Of a stretch of DNA of 44,478 nucleotides, positions 8,128 to 16,009 are shown piece after piece. This DNA comes from Lachnospiraceae bacterium (lineage in GTDB: Bacteria > Bacillota > Clostridia > Oscillospirales > Ruminococcaceae): contig JAMPFE010000019.1 in NCBI GenBank assembly GCA_023664705.1, positions 1-44,478 of the forward strand, read 5' to 3'. A program made the position numbers and the translations under genes. The notes below the pieces were generated by a model, which saw only the letters and a program-made list of their open reading frames with translations, had not been told where the DNA came from and searched no databases. The first letter of the stretch is position 1. Each line of letters starts with the position of its first letter.

Positions 8128-9112
8128 GAAAACCGAAAAAAAAGCGGAAAAAAAGACCACGATAGGCGGTCAGGCGCTGTTCGAGGGGATAATGATGAGG
8201 GGCGTTTCCACGGCGGCAATGGCTGTGCGCAAAAAGGACGGCTCCGTGCAGGTCGACGAATGGGAGCTCCCCGAGAAGAAATGGTACAACAAGGCGCTTT
8301 TCGTGCGCGGGTGCTTCAATTTCGTCGAGACGCTCCGCGAGGGCATGAAATGCATGAACAAGTCCATGGAGATAAGCGGAATGCTCGAGGACGACGGCGA
8401 GCCCCAAAGCAAGGTCGACATCTGGATAGAAAAGCACCTCGGCGAAAAGGCTTACGGCGTTATCGGAACGCTGCTCACCGTGATAATGGTCGCGGCAATG
8501 CTGTTCGTGTTCCTGTTCGTGCCGAGCTGGCTGTTCGCGATGATAGAAAAGGCGGCGGGCGAGGCGGACGTCACAGTCTGGAAGGCGCCGTTCGAGGGCG
8601 TTTTAAGGCTGATATTGTTCGTCGGCTATATGGCGATAGTCGCGCAGATGAAGGACATCAAGCGCACCTACGAATACCACGGCGCGGAGCACAAGACGAT
8701 AGCCTGCTACGAGGCGGGAAAGCCGCTGACCGTCGAGAACATCAAGCCCATGACGCGCTTCCACCCGCGCTGCGGCACGAGCTTCATCATAATCACCCTG
8801 CTCGTGAGCATTCTCGTGTTCATGATAGTGCCGATAAACCCCGCGGAGTGGTGGGGCGTCGAAAACACCATGCTCGCGGCGCTGCTGCGCGTGCTGATAA
8901 AGCTGCCGTTCCTGCCCGTCGTGGTCGGCATCTCCTACGAGCTGATAAAGCTCGCGGGGCGCTACACGAACCCGTTCACGAAAATAATCAGCGCCCCCGG
9001 GCTATGGATGCAGCGCCTCACCACGCGCGAGCCCGACGACAGCCAGATCGAGATCGCCATAGCGGCGGTAACGCCCTGCCTGCCGAAGGACGGAGAGGAC
9101 GACAACTGGTGA
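8120..9112 (+). CDS. DUF1385 membrane protein (YqhQ-like)
   Basis: A 330-residue member of the DUF1385 family (Bacillus subtilis YqhQ). Family hallmarks are the N-terminal GGQALFEGIMMRG, the central HGAEHKTIACYEAG, and RFHPRCGTSF followed by a hydrophobic segment. About four membrane helices are visible (LLTVIMVAAMLFVFLFVP, LILFVGYMAIVAQ, FIIITLLVSILVFMIVP and a final one). The conserved His/Glu/Cys residues suggest a metal-dependent enzyme, but its reaction is unknown. In many Clostridia this gene stands with prmC and prfA; here prmC follows with a 4-base stop/start overlap but prfA does not, recA coming next. The start at 8120 overlaps the kinase gene. Confidence 0.9.
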   Translation: MSKKTEKKAEKKTTIGGQALFEGIMMRGVSTAAMAVRKKDGSVQVDEWELPEKKWYNKALFVRGCFNFVETLREGMKCMNKSMEISGMLEDDGEPQSKVDIWIEKHLGEKAYGVIGTLLTVIMVAAMLFVFLFVPSWLFAMIEKAAGEADVTVWKAPFEGVLRLILFVGYMAIVAQMKDIKRTYEYHGAEHKTIACYEAGKPLTVENIKPMTRFHPRCGTSFIIITLLVSILVFMIVPINPAEWWGVENTMLAALLRVLIKLPFLPVVVGISYELIKLAGRYTNPFTKIISAPGLWMQRLTTREPDDSQIEIAIAAVTPCLPKDGEDDNW

Positions 9113-9951
9113 CGATCCGCGAATTGCTGCAGGCGACCGCCAAAAGACTCTCCGAGGGCGGCGTCGAGAACGCGCGCTTCGAGGCGGAGCAGCTGCTCGA
9201 AAAGGCGGGGCTGCCGAAGCTGAAGCTGCTCACGGAGCCGCTTGATAGCGTTCCCGAGGAGACGGAGCGGGCGGCTTGGGAATTTTTGGAAAAACGGCTC
9301 TCGGGCTATCCGCTGCAATACATTCTCGGCGATTGGGAGTTCTTCGGGCTGCCGTTCGCGGTCGGCGAGGGCGTGCTGATACCGCGGCAGGACACGGAGA
9401 CGCTCGCCGAGACGGCGCGGGATTTTCTCCTCGCGAGAGTGCCCGAGGCGCGGCGCGCCGCCGACCTCTGCGCGGGGTCGGGCTGTATCGGCATTGCCCT
9501 CGCGCGGCTCTGCAATGCGGAAGTGACCTGCGTGGAGCTCTCGGAGAGCGCTTTCGGCTATCTCGAGCGCAACATCGCGCTGAACGGCGTAACGGAGCGC
9601 GTTCACGCCGTGCGCGGGGACGTTCTCGACGGGGAGCTCGACTTGGGGGAGTTCGACCTGATAGTATCAAATCCCCCGTATCTGGACGATACGGATATGC
9701 TCGAATTGCAGACCGAGGTCTCGTTCGAGCCGAAAGCGGCACTGTACGGCGGCGCGGACGGTCTCGACTTCTACCGCGGGATATTGCCGATATGGACGAA
9801 ACGGCTGAAGCGCGGCGGAATGCTCGCGGTGGAAATAGGGCTCGGACAGGAGCGCGGCGCTGCCGAAATATTTGCCGAAAACGGCATAAAAGCCGATAAG
9901 ATAAAGGATGCGCGCGGAATTTACCGCGTGGTTTACGGAGTAAAAAATTAA
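9109..9951 (+). CDS. prmC: Peptide chain release factor N5-glutamine methyltransferase
   Basis: A 280-residue SAM-dependent methyltransferase that methylates the Gln of the GGQ motif in release factors, improving termination. The N-terminal helical domain contains RFEAEQLLEKAG. The Rossmann domain has the SAM loop AADLCAGSGCIGIALA near residue 117 and the hallmark NPPY catalytic motif (DLIVSNPPYL near residue 184). I place the start at GTG 9109, which overlaps the DUF1385 stop as GTGA and yields the typical PrmC length. The same frame stays open far upstream, but that stretch is antisense-like, highly basic shadow sequence inside DUF1385. The expected neighbour prfA is not adjacent. Confidence 0.93.
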   Translation: MTIRELLQATAKRLSEGGVENARFEAEQLLEKAGLPKLKLLTEPLDSVPEETERAAWEFLEKRLSGYPLQYILGDWEFFGLPFAVGEGVLIPRQDTETLAETARDFLLARVPEARRAADLCAGSGCIGIALARLCNAEVTCVELSESAFGYLERNIALNGVTERVHAVRGDVLDGELDLGEFDLIVSNPPYLDDTDMLELQTEVSFEPKAALYGGADGLDFYRGILPIWTKRLKRGGMLAVEIGLGQERGAAEIFAENGIKADKIKDARGIYRVVYGVKN

Positions 9952-9972
9952 CATTTCTGGAGGATTTTCACA

Positions 9973-11256
9973 ATGGCAATGGACAAGAAAAAGGACAAGG
10001 CGATAAAGCCCATAGAGCGCGTGGTCGACCCCGACGCGAAGAAAAAGGCGATACAGACCGCTATCGCGCAGATAGAAAAGCAGTTCGGCGAGGGCACGGT
10101 AATGTTCATGGGAGAGAACCGCCGCATGAGCATCGAGCACACGCCGACGGGCTCGCTTATGCTCGATCTGGCGCTCGGCATCGGCGGTCTGCCGAAGGGG
10201 CGCATTATCGAGGTGTACGGCGCGGAGAGCTCGGGCAAGACGACGCTGTGTCTGCACGCGGTCGCCGAGGCGCAGAAGGCGGGCGGCATGGCGGCGTTTA
10301 TCGACGTGGAGCACGCTCTCGACCCCGTGTACGCGCGGGCGCTCGGGGTCGATGTGGACAATCTGCTCGTCTCGCAGCCCGACACGGGCGAACAGGCGCT
10401 CGACATAATCGAGACGCTCGTGCGCTCGGGCGCGCTGGATATCGTCGTGCTGGACTCCGTTGCCGCGATGGCGACCAGAGCCGAAATTGACGGCGATATG
10501 GGCGACGCGCACGTCGGCGTGCAGGCGCGGTTGATGAGCCAAGCGATGAGGAAGCTCACAGCCGCGATAAGCAAGACCAACTGCGTGGCGATATTCATCA
10601 ATCAAGTGCGCGAGAAGATAGGCGTGCTGTACGGCAACCCCGAGACTACCCCGGGGGGACGCGCGCTGAAGTTCTACGCGTCGGTGCGCATATGCGTCAA
10701 CCGCGGCGAGCCTATCAAGGACGGCGGGGAGCTGCTCGGCTACCGCACCAAGTGCAAGGTCGTGAAAAACAAGGTAGCGCCGCCGTTCAAGACCGCGGAG
10801 TTCGATATGATATTCGGCGAGGGCATTTCCAAGCTCGGGGAGATAATCGACTGCGCTGTGGAGTTCGGCATCATCAAGAAAAGCGGCTCGTGGTTCAGCT
10901 ACGACGATATGAAGATAGGGCAAGGCAGAGACAAGGTGAAGGACTATCTGCGCGACAACAAGGATATCTGCGACGAGGTGGAGAAGAAGGTCCGCGAGGA
11001 GTTTGAGCGGCAGGCTGCCGAGGAGGCTGCCGGAACGGAGAAGAGCGCAGAGGACGGCGAAAATCCCGAGAGCTCCGAGGGTGCCGAGGGTGAAAAACCC
11101 AAAACCAAGACGGCTGCAAAAAAGACAACGAAAACGACCAAGAAGTCAACGAAAAAGACTGCCGAGCCCGAGGAGGATGACACCGAGGACGAGGAAACCC
11201 CCGACGGCGACGACGACGATTTCGCCGAGTTTTCCGCAGAGGACTTTGACGAATGA
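9973..11256 (+). CDS. recA: RecA recombinase with long Lys/Thr-rich and acidic tail
   Basis: RecA forms ATP-dependent filaments on single-stranded DNA, drives strand exchange and activates LexA cleavage. The 427-residue product has the Walker A motif GAESSGKT at 83-90, the EHALDP region, IFINQVREKIGV and the loop GNPETTPGGRALKFY. The region normally read as VPKAEIEGEMGD appears as ATRAEIDGDMGD. The core ends near residue 350 (SWFSYDDMKIGQGRDKVKDYL). After it comes a tail of about 70 residues: first acidic, then a histone-H1-like stretch rich in KKT/KTT repeats, then a strongly acidic end. Typical RecA is 340-380 residues, so this tail is unusually long. GGAGG precedes the ATG by 9 bases. recX overlaps its stop codon. 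Confidence 0.97.
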   Translation: MAMDKKKDKAIKPIERVVDPDAKKKAIQTAIAQIEKQFGEGTVMFMGENRRMSIEHTPTGSLMLDLALGIGGLPKGRIIEVYGAESSGKTTLCLHAVAEAQKAGGMAAFIDVEHALDPVYARALGVDVDNLLVSQPDTGEQALDIIETLVRSGALDIVVLDSVAAMATRAEIDGDMGDAHVGVQARLMSQAMRKLTAAISKTNCVAIFINQVREKIGVLYGNPETTPGGRALKFYASVRICVNRGEPIKDGGELLGYRTKCKVVKNKVAPPFKTAEFDMIFGEGISKLGEIIDCAVEFGIIKKSGSWFSYDDMKIGQGRDKVKDYLRDNKDICDEVEKKVREEFERQAAEEAAGTEKSAEDGENPESSEGAEGEKPKTKTAAKKTTKTTKKSTKKTAEPEEDDTEDEETPDGDDDDFAEFSAEDFDE

Positions 11257-11906
11257 TAATTACGGCGCTCGGGCAATACAAGGGCGACACTTGGGAAATT
11301 GAGCTCGACGGGCGGCGAAAGGTCTACGTGAACGGCTCCGTCGTCGAGAACGCGGGGCTGTACAAGGGGCAGGCCGTCTCCCCCGAGAGGCTTAGCGGGA
11401 TAATGGGCGAGGACGCTCTCCGAAAGGCGAAAAAGCGTGCCATGTACCTGCTCGGGGAGCGCGATATGTGCCGCGGGGAGCTGCTGAAAAAGCTCGCCAA
11501 GACCTACGGAGAGGACGTTGCCGAGCAGGCTGTGGAATACGTCTGCGCGCTCGGCTACGTCAACGACGAGGAATACGCCCCCAAGCTCGCCGAGTATCTG
11601 ATAAAGCGCAAAAAATGGGGCGTTCGGCGCGCGCGTTACGAAATGCTCTCGCGGGGCTTGGACAGGACGCTCGTCGAGAACACCCTCGCGGATATCCCCG
11701 AGGACGAGCTCGACGAGGAGCTCACCGCGCTCATCGAGAAGCGCTACATCGGCAAGATTGCCGACTATGGCGACCGACAGCGCACTATCGCGGCGCTCGC
11801 GCGGCGGGGCTACGGATTTGACGCGATAAAGCGCTGCATTGAGAGGGTTCTCGGGAACGGAGAGCTTGACGATTTTGACGATTATGACGAGGATGACGAG
11901 GAATAA
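11253..11906 (+). CDS. recX: Regulatory protein RecX
   Basis: A 217-residue RecX, a modulator that binds and caps or destabilises RecA filaments. The all-helical three-repeat pattern is visible: ALRKAKKRAMYLLGERDMCRGELLKKL, then EYVCALGYVNDEEYA with IKRKKWGVRRARYEML, then ALARRGYGFDAIKRCIERVL, each only partly quoted here. An N-terminal beta-rich extension of about 45 residues (LDGRRKVYVNGSVVENAGLYKG) precedes the helices, as in many Firmicutes. The C-terminus is an acidic tail of Asp/Glu residues, echoing the acidic end of the RecA encoded next to it. The ATG overlaps the recA stop (ATGA), which implies translational coupling. The next gene starts 3 bases after its stop. Confidence 0.92.
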   Translation: MIITALGQYKGDTWEIELDGRRKVYVNGSVVENAGLYKGQAVSPERLSGIMGEDALRKAKKRAMYLLGERDMCRGELLKKLAKTYGEDVAEQAVEYVCALGYVNDEEYAPKLAEYLIKRKKWGVRRARYEMLSRGLDRTLVENTLADIPEDELDEELTALIEKRYIGKIADYGDRQRTIAALARRGYGFDAIKRCIERVLGNGELDDFDDYDEDDEE

Positions 11907-11908
11907 CA

Positions 11909-13261
11909 ATGAGCAAGGATAATATGAGGCGCGTGAGAGTGGCGGTCGTGTCGCTCGGCTGCGCGAAAAATCAGGTGGACGCGGAGCAGATGATGGCGCG
12001 GCTCGCCGCCGAGGGCTACGCGTTCGTGGAAGAACCCGGGCTCTCGGACATCGTGCTGCTGAACACCTGCGGCTTTATCACCGCCGCCAAGGAGGAGGCT
12101 ATCGAGTGGCTGAACGAGCTGATAGCGCTGAAAAACGAGGGCACGATAAAGTACATCGTCGTGACGGGCTGCCTTTCGGAGCGCTACCGCGACGAGTTCG
12201 TTCGGGAATATCCCGAGGTCGACGCCGTGGTCGGCATTGCCGAATATGAAAATATCGCGGATATCTTCGCCGAGATGACGCGCGGGCACGTCTGCCGCTT
12301 CGGCGCAAAGGAGAGCCACACAATGGAGGGGCGGCGTATTCTGTCGACCCTGCCGCATTACGCCTACCTGCGCATTGCGGACGGCTGCGACAATTGCTGC
12401 TCCTACTGCGCGATACCCCAGATTCGCGGGCGCTTCCGCAGCAGACCCATGGAAAATATTGTCAACGAAGCACGGAAGCTCGCTGCCGACGGCGTAAAGG
12501 AGCTCGTCATTATCGCGCAGGACGTGACGCGGTACGGGCTCGATTTGTACGGCAGGCTCGCGCTGCCCGAGCTGCTGAACGGGCTCTGCGAGATCGACGG
12601 GCTGAAATGGATAAGGCTGCTGTACTGCTACCCCGAGCGCATTACCGACGAGCTCATCGAGTGCATCAAGCGACAGGAAAAAATTGTCAAATACCTCGAC
12701 ATTCCGCTCCAGCACTGCGACGGGGAGCTGCTGAAAAAGATGAACCGCAGGGGCGACGAAAATTCTCTTCGGGAGCTTATCGCAAAGCTCCGCCGCGAGA
12801 TACCCGACATTACGCTGCGCACGACGTTCATCACGGGCTTCCCAGGTGAAACAGAGGAGCAGTTCAACCGCCTCGGGGAGTTCGCGCAGGACATGAAATT
12901 CGAGCGCATGGGGTGCTTCGCCTACTCCGAGGAGGAGAACACGCCCGCCGCGGCGATGCCGAACCAAATCGACGAGGAAGTTCGCGAGCACCGCAAGGAG
13001 ATACTCGAGGAGCAGCAGGACACGCGCGTCGCGGAGCTGTACGAAAGCATGGTCGGCAGCGAGCTCGAGGTCGTCGTCGAGGGCTACGACCGCTGGCTGG
13101 AGCACTTTTTCGGGCGCTCGGCAGCGTTCGCGCCCGAGATAGACGGCATGATATACTTCTCCGCGCCCGAGGGCACTGTGCCGCGCGTCGGGGAATTCGT
13201 GAATATCCGCATAACGGACGTGCTCGACAATAATTTGATAGGCGAACTGATAAGAGGGTGA
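11909..13261 (+). CDS. rimO: Ribosomal protein S12 methylthiotransferase RimO
   Basis: A 450-residue radical SAM methylthiotransferase that adds a methylthio group to the conserved Asp of ribosomal protein S12. The N-terminal UPF0004 domain carries the three auxiliary-cluster cysteines (SLGCAKNQ, LNTCGFI, VTGCLSER). The radical SAM CxxxCxxC motif is GCDNCCSYCAIP, with one extra Cys between the first two ligands. GFPGETEEQF and a C-terminal TRAM domain (about residues 375-450) complete the family layout. YLRIADGC...AIPQIRGRFRSRP distinguishes RimO from MiaB. It sits 2 bases after recX and its stop overlaps the ribosome binding site of pgsA, so all are probably one transcript. Confidence 0.94.
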   Translation: MSKDNMRRVRVAVVSLGCAKNQVDAEQMMARLAAEGYAFVEEPGLSDIVLLNTCGFITAAKEEAIEWLNELIALKNEGTIKYIVVTGCLSERYRDEFVREYPEVDAVVGIAEYENIADIFAEMTRGHVCRFGAKESHTMEGRRILSTLPHYAYLRIADGCDNCCSYCAIPQIRGRFRSRPMENIVNEARKLAADGVKELVIIAQDVTRYGLDLYGRLALPELLNGLCEIDGLKWIRLLYCYPERITDELIECIKRQEKIVKYLDIPLQHCDGELLKKMNRRGDENSLRELIAKLRREIPDITLRTTFITGFPGETEEQFNRLGEFAQDMKFERMGCFAYSEEENTPAAAMPNQIDEEVREHRKEILEEQQDTRVAELYESMVGSELEVVVEGYDRWLEHFFGRSAAFAPEIDGMIYFSAPEGTVPRVGEFVNIRITDVLDNNLIGELIRG

Positions 13262-13266
13262 TCGGA

Positions 13267-13839
13267 TTGAATCTGGCAAACAAGCTGACAATGTTCCGCG
13301 TGATAATAGTGCCGTTTTTCGTGCTCTTTATGAGCGTTTCGGCAATACCGTACCGCTTCTTGTGGGCGCTGATACTGTTCGCGCTGGCGAGTATCACGGA
13401 TATGCTCGACGGGAAGATCGCGCGCAAATACAACATGGTGACGGACTTCGGGAAGTTCCTCGACCCGCTCGCGGACAAAATTCTCGTCGCGGCGGCGCTC
13501 ATCTGCTTCGTGGAGCTCGGCAGAACGTCCGCGTGGGTGGCGTTCGTCATTCTCGCGCGGGAGTTCGTCGTGTCGGGCGTCCGCCTTGTCGCGGCGGCGT
13601 CCGAGAAGAAAAAGGTCATCCCCGCGAACATCTGGGGCAAGCTGAAAACCGCCGTGACCATGGTCGCGATAGCGGCAATGCTCGTTCTCGACGTGCTGAC
13701 GGAGGACTTCGGGCTGCTCGCAAGCTTCCCCGCGCAGCTCGTCCGCGACGCGCTGATGTACCTCTCGGCGGCGCTGACCGTCGTTTCGGGGGTCGTGTAC
13801 TGCTATGACAGCCGCGAGTTTATCGACCCTAACAAATAG
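13267..13839 (+). CDS. pgsA: CDP-diacylglycerol--glycerol-3-phosphate 3-phosphatidyltransferase
   Basis: A 190-residue integral membrane enzyme that makes phosphatidylglycerophosphate, the committed step to phosphatidylglycerol. The CDP-alcohol phosphotransferase signature DG-x2-AR-x8-G-x3-D-x3-D is complete (DMLDGKIARKYN, then DFGKFLDPLAD). Several hydrophobic helices surround it. I choose the TTG at 13267, because AGGGTGATC just upstream pairs well with the 16S 3' end and the resulting N-terminus MNLANKLTMFR is the typical PgsA start. The GTG at 13258, which overlaps the rimO stop, is the alternative. The promoter of the next gene begins at the base after its stop codon. Confidence 0.92.
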   Translation: MNLANKLTMFRVIIVPFFVLFMSVSAIPYRFLWALILFALASITDMLDGKIARKYNMVTDFGKFLDPLADKILVAAALICFVELGRTSAWVAFVILAREFVVSGVRLVAAASEKKKVIPANIWGKLKTAVTMVAIAAMLVLDVLTEDFGLLASFPAQLVRDALMYLSAALTVVSGVVYCYDSREFIDPNK

Positions 13840-13868
13840 TTGACAAAACGCACCTGATAGGTTATAAT
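13840..13868 (+). promoter_or_regulatory. Consensus sigma-A promoter of the RelB/PIN pair
   Basis: TTGACA at 13840-13845 and TATAAT at 13863-13868 are both perfect consensus with a 17-base spacer, directly after the pgsA stop. GGGAGGTGAT at 13875-13884 is a near-perfect ribosome binding site for the antitoxin gene. A strong promoter with a strong antitoxin start is expected for an autorepressed toxin-antitoxin operon. Confidence 0.92.
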
Positions 13869-13889
13869 ATATACGGGAGGTGATATTTT

Positions 13890-14192
13890 ATGTCAACGGT
13901 AACATTCAGCGTCCGTATGGACGAAAATCTGAAGCGTCAGTTCGACGCGCTCTGCGAGGATTTCGGAATGACCGCATCAACGGCTCTGAACGTGTTCGCG
14001 AAGGCTGTGGTGCGCGAACGGAAGATCCCGTTTGAGATCAGCGCGTACATGCGCGGCGTCATAGACGACAGGGAAATAGCCAGAAAAGCGTTTGAGGATC
14101 TGCGCAGACAGGCGGCGATAAATTTCCCGAACGGCATGAGCCTTGAGGAGATAAACGAGGAGATAAGAAAGGCAAGGAACGGTGAGGATTGA
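13890..14192 (+). CDS. RelB/DinJ-family antitoxin
   Basis: A 100-residue antitoxin. The N-terminal TVTFSVRMDENLKRQFDALCEDFGMTAST begins with the ribbon-helix-helix DNA-binding fold typical of RelB/DinJ (quoted only in part; the family core is VRMDENLK). ALNVFAKAVVRERKIPFEI follows, the family's conserved F...V.R.RKIPFEI stretch. The C-terminal half should wrap around and neutralise the toxin. It lies first in the operon behind a consensus promoter and its stop overlaps the ATG of the PIN-domain toxin by one base. The usual partner of this family is a RelE-type mRNA interferase; here the partner is a PIN nuclease. Confidence 0.88.
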   Translation: MSTVTFSVRMDENLKRQFDALCEDFGMTASTALNVFAKAVVRERKIPFEISAYMRGVIDDREIARKAFEDLRRQAAINFPNGMSLEEINEEIRKARNGED

Positions 14193-14623
14193 TGTACTAC
14201 GCGGTAATTGACACAAACGTTTTCGTTTCGGCGCTGTTGTCAAGCAAAAGCGATTCCGCCACGGTCGTTATTCTGGATAAAATATTTGACGGAGAGATAA
14301 TCCCCGTGTATAACCGTGAAATACTTACGGAATACCGCGAGGTGCTTTACAGAAAAAAATTTCACTTTACAAGCGACAACGTAGAGCCTATCCTTACAAC
14401 GGTCTGCTCGCACGGCATAGTGGTAGACCCGACGTCCACATGGGAAACGATCCCCGATATGAAAGACCTGCCGTTTTACGAGGTCGCCATGGAAAAAAAC
14501 AAGACGGACGATACGTTTCTCGTCACGGGAAACATCAAGCATTTCCCCGTCAAGCCCTTTATCGTCACTCCGCGGGAAATGCTCGACATCATCAACAGCT
14601 CGCGGCTGACCGCTCACAACTGA
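14192..14623 (+). CDS. PIN-domain toxin (putative ribonuclease)
   Basis: A 143-residue PIN-domain protein of the putative toxin type (COG1569-like). The metal-binding acidic residues can be followed: D in AVIDTNVF, E in NREILTEYREVL, D in the DMKDLPFYEVA region and DD in KTDDTFLVTGNIKHFP. PIN toxins cleave RNA, often tRNA or rRNA (family knowledge). The ATG at 14192 overlaps the antitoxin stop, and GTGAGGAT upstream acts as its ribosome binding site. The last ten or so codons (SSRLTAHN) run into a degenerate heptanucleotide-like sequence that also provides the stop codon, so the native C-terminus may have been altered. Confidence 0.85.
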   Translation: MYYAVIDTNVFVSALLSSKSDSATVVILDKIFDGEIIPVYNREILTEYREVLYRKKFHFTSDNVEPILTTVCSHGIVVDPTSTWETIPDMKDLPFYEVAMEKNKTDDTFLVTGNIKHFPVKPFIVTPREMLDIINSSRLTAHN

Positions 14624-14636
14624 CCGCCGAAAACCG
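14602..14636 (+). repeat. Possible degenerate heptad array at the PIN gene end
   Basis: Successive 7-mers GCGGCTG, ACCGCTC, ACAACTG, ACCGCCG and AAAACCG share a period of seven, and ACCGC recurs exactly 14 bases apart. It resembles the clearer heptad arrays elsewhere in the window but is much more diverged, and it supplies the TGA stop of the PIN gene. Tentative. Confidence 0.35.
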
Positions 14637-14651
14637 AAAGGGGGCTTAACG

Positions 14652-15965
14652 TTGACGAAAATACGAAAGGCGGCGGCGCTCGCGGGGCTTCTGCTGCTCT
14701 GCGGGTGCTCGGACGGCATACGCACGGGCGTTTCGGGCAGCAGCTCCGCGCCGCCCGTCGAGGAGAGCTCGCTGTCCTCGGCGTTCGATATACCCGACGT
14801 GCCAAGCAATGCCGAGAGCCCGAGCCTGACGTTCCTCGGGACGGGCGAGCCGCGCGCAGCCGCCGTCGAGAGCTACGCCGAGACCGCGGGGATAAGCCCC
14901 GAGGGCGCTGTGACCGTGATGAGCGTTGCCGACGCGATGTACGAGAGCAGGCTCTCCGAGCTGATAAGCTCCGACGAGTCGCCCGACCTCACGGAAAAGC
15001 GCGAAAACACCTTTCCGCTGCTGATGTCGCGGAACGTCTACGAGGACCTGACGCCCTTCATCGACGCCGCCGCGCCGCAGTGGGAGGGCTTTTCGGACTA
15101 TATCGGGCACTATTCGCTCAAGGGAGCGCACTATTTCTACCCGACCGCCGTGAAGATCGCGCCCGAGCTGCTGGTGTACGATAAAATGCGCTGCGTGCAG
15201 GCGGGCACTCCCGACCCCGAAAGGCTCTGGGAAAAGGGCGAGTGGACGCTCGATGCGTTCATCGGGTATTACGACGCGATAAACGCCGTGACGGGGCTCG
15301 ACGGCTGCATTTACAACGGCAGCATTGCCGAGAATATCCTCGCCATGACGGGCAGGGCGTTCATCGAGCGCGACGGGGACGGAAAATTCACAAGCGCGCT
15401 CGGAACCGAGAATTATCTCACGATGCGGGAGTTTTTCACGGCGCGCCGCTGCGACCAAAGCTTCGACGAGCCCATCGCGCTGCTGCAGTCGTTCTCGGCG
15501 TTTATGTGCGCGGACGACGCGTTCCTCGGGCAGCTGCGGAACACCTCGCTGCACCTCGGGATAGTGCCGTTCCCGAAGCTCGACGGCGACGGCGAATATT
15601 ACGTCCGCGCGGTCTCCGAGGGCTATCTCGTGCCAAAGGGCGCGAAGAACGTCAAGAACGCCGCGAGCTTCATCAACTGCTCGAGAATTGCCGAAACGAG
15701 CGAGGACGGCGCGAAGGAGCGCCGCAGGGAGCTGAAAAAGCTCGGGCTGCTCCAGTCGGACGTTGAGTGGATAGAGCAGATACGCGGCTATGAGGGCTTT
15801 ACGCCCGTGCTTGACGAGGGGCTCTGCCTCGGCAGCGACGCGAACGCCGTGCTCGAAAGGATTTTCGCCGACGCGGAATATCTGGTTTTCTCGGACTACG
15901 AGGAGCCGAGCCTCGATTTTTCCGCGATAGACAGCGACCTGGAGCGCATAAATTCCATGTTGTAG
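14652..15965 (+). CDS. Extracellular solute-binding lipoprotein, orphan
   Basis: A 437-residue lipoprotein resembling family 1 (sugar-type) ABC substrate-binding proteins. It has an N-terminal signal with lipobox LLCGC (Cys19) and a Ser/Pro-rich linker (residues about 30-50). The mature part holds motifs common in this fold, such as NVYEDLTPFID, YFYPTAVKIAPELLVYDK, WTLDAFIGYYDAI and a late LGIVPFPKLDGDGEYYVRAVSEGYLVPKG region, quoted in part. The start is the TTG at 14652, preceded by AAAGGGGG. No permease or ATPase genes are adjacent, so the transporter partner is elsewhere or the protein has another role such as ligand sensing. A bidirectional hairpin terminator follows. It may be transcribed by read-through from the toxin-antitoxin promoter. 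Confidence 0.75.
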   Translation: MTKIRKAAALAGLLLLCGCSDGIRTGVSGSSSAPPVEESSLSSAFDIPDVPSNAESPSLTFLGTGEPRAAAVESYAETAGISPEGAVTVMSVADAMYESRLSELISSDESPDLTEKRENTFPLLMSRNVYEDLTPFIDAAAPQWEGFSDYIGHYSLKGAHYFYPTAVKIAPELLVYDKMRCVQAGTPDPERLWEKGEWTLDAFIGYYDAINAVTGLDGCIYNGSIAENILAMTGRAFIERDGDGKFTSALGTENYLTMREFFTARRCDQSFDEPIALLQSFSAFMCADDAFLGQLRNTSLHLGIVPFPKLDGDGEYYVRAVSEGYLVPKGAKNVKNAASFINCSRIAETSEDGAKERRRELKKLGLLQSDVEWIEQIRGYEGFTPVLDEGLCLGSDANAVLERIFADAEYLVFSDYEEPSLDFSAIDSDLERINSML

Positions 15966-15971
15966 CATAAA

Positions 15972-16000
15972 AAAGGCTCACGATCGTGAGCCTTTATTTT
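15972..16000 (+). terminator. Bidirectional terminator between convergent genes
   Basis: A 24-bp perfect palindrome centred on ACGATCGT (arms AAAGGCTCACGA and TCGTGAGCCTTT) is followed by T-rich sequence on the plus strand and, after the A tract, by T-rich sequence on the minus strand. It lies between the solute-binding lipoprotein gene and the convergent DUF1848 gene. Confidence 0.85.
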
Positions 16001-16009
16001 ACTTTTTCC

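Noticed and set aside
8260..9108. Long in-frame extension upstream of prmC, inside the DUF1385 gene
   Set aside because: It is an out-of-frame, Arg/His-rich shadow of DUF1385. The GTG at 9109 overlaps the DUF1385 stop and gives a normal PrmC N-terminus and length.
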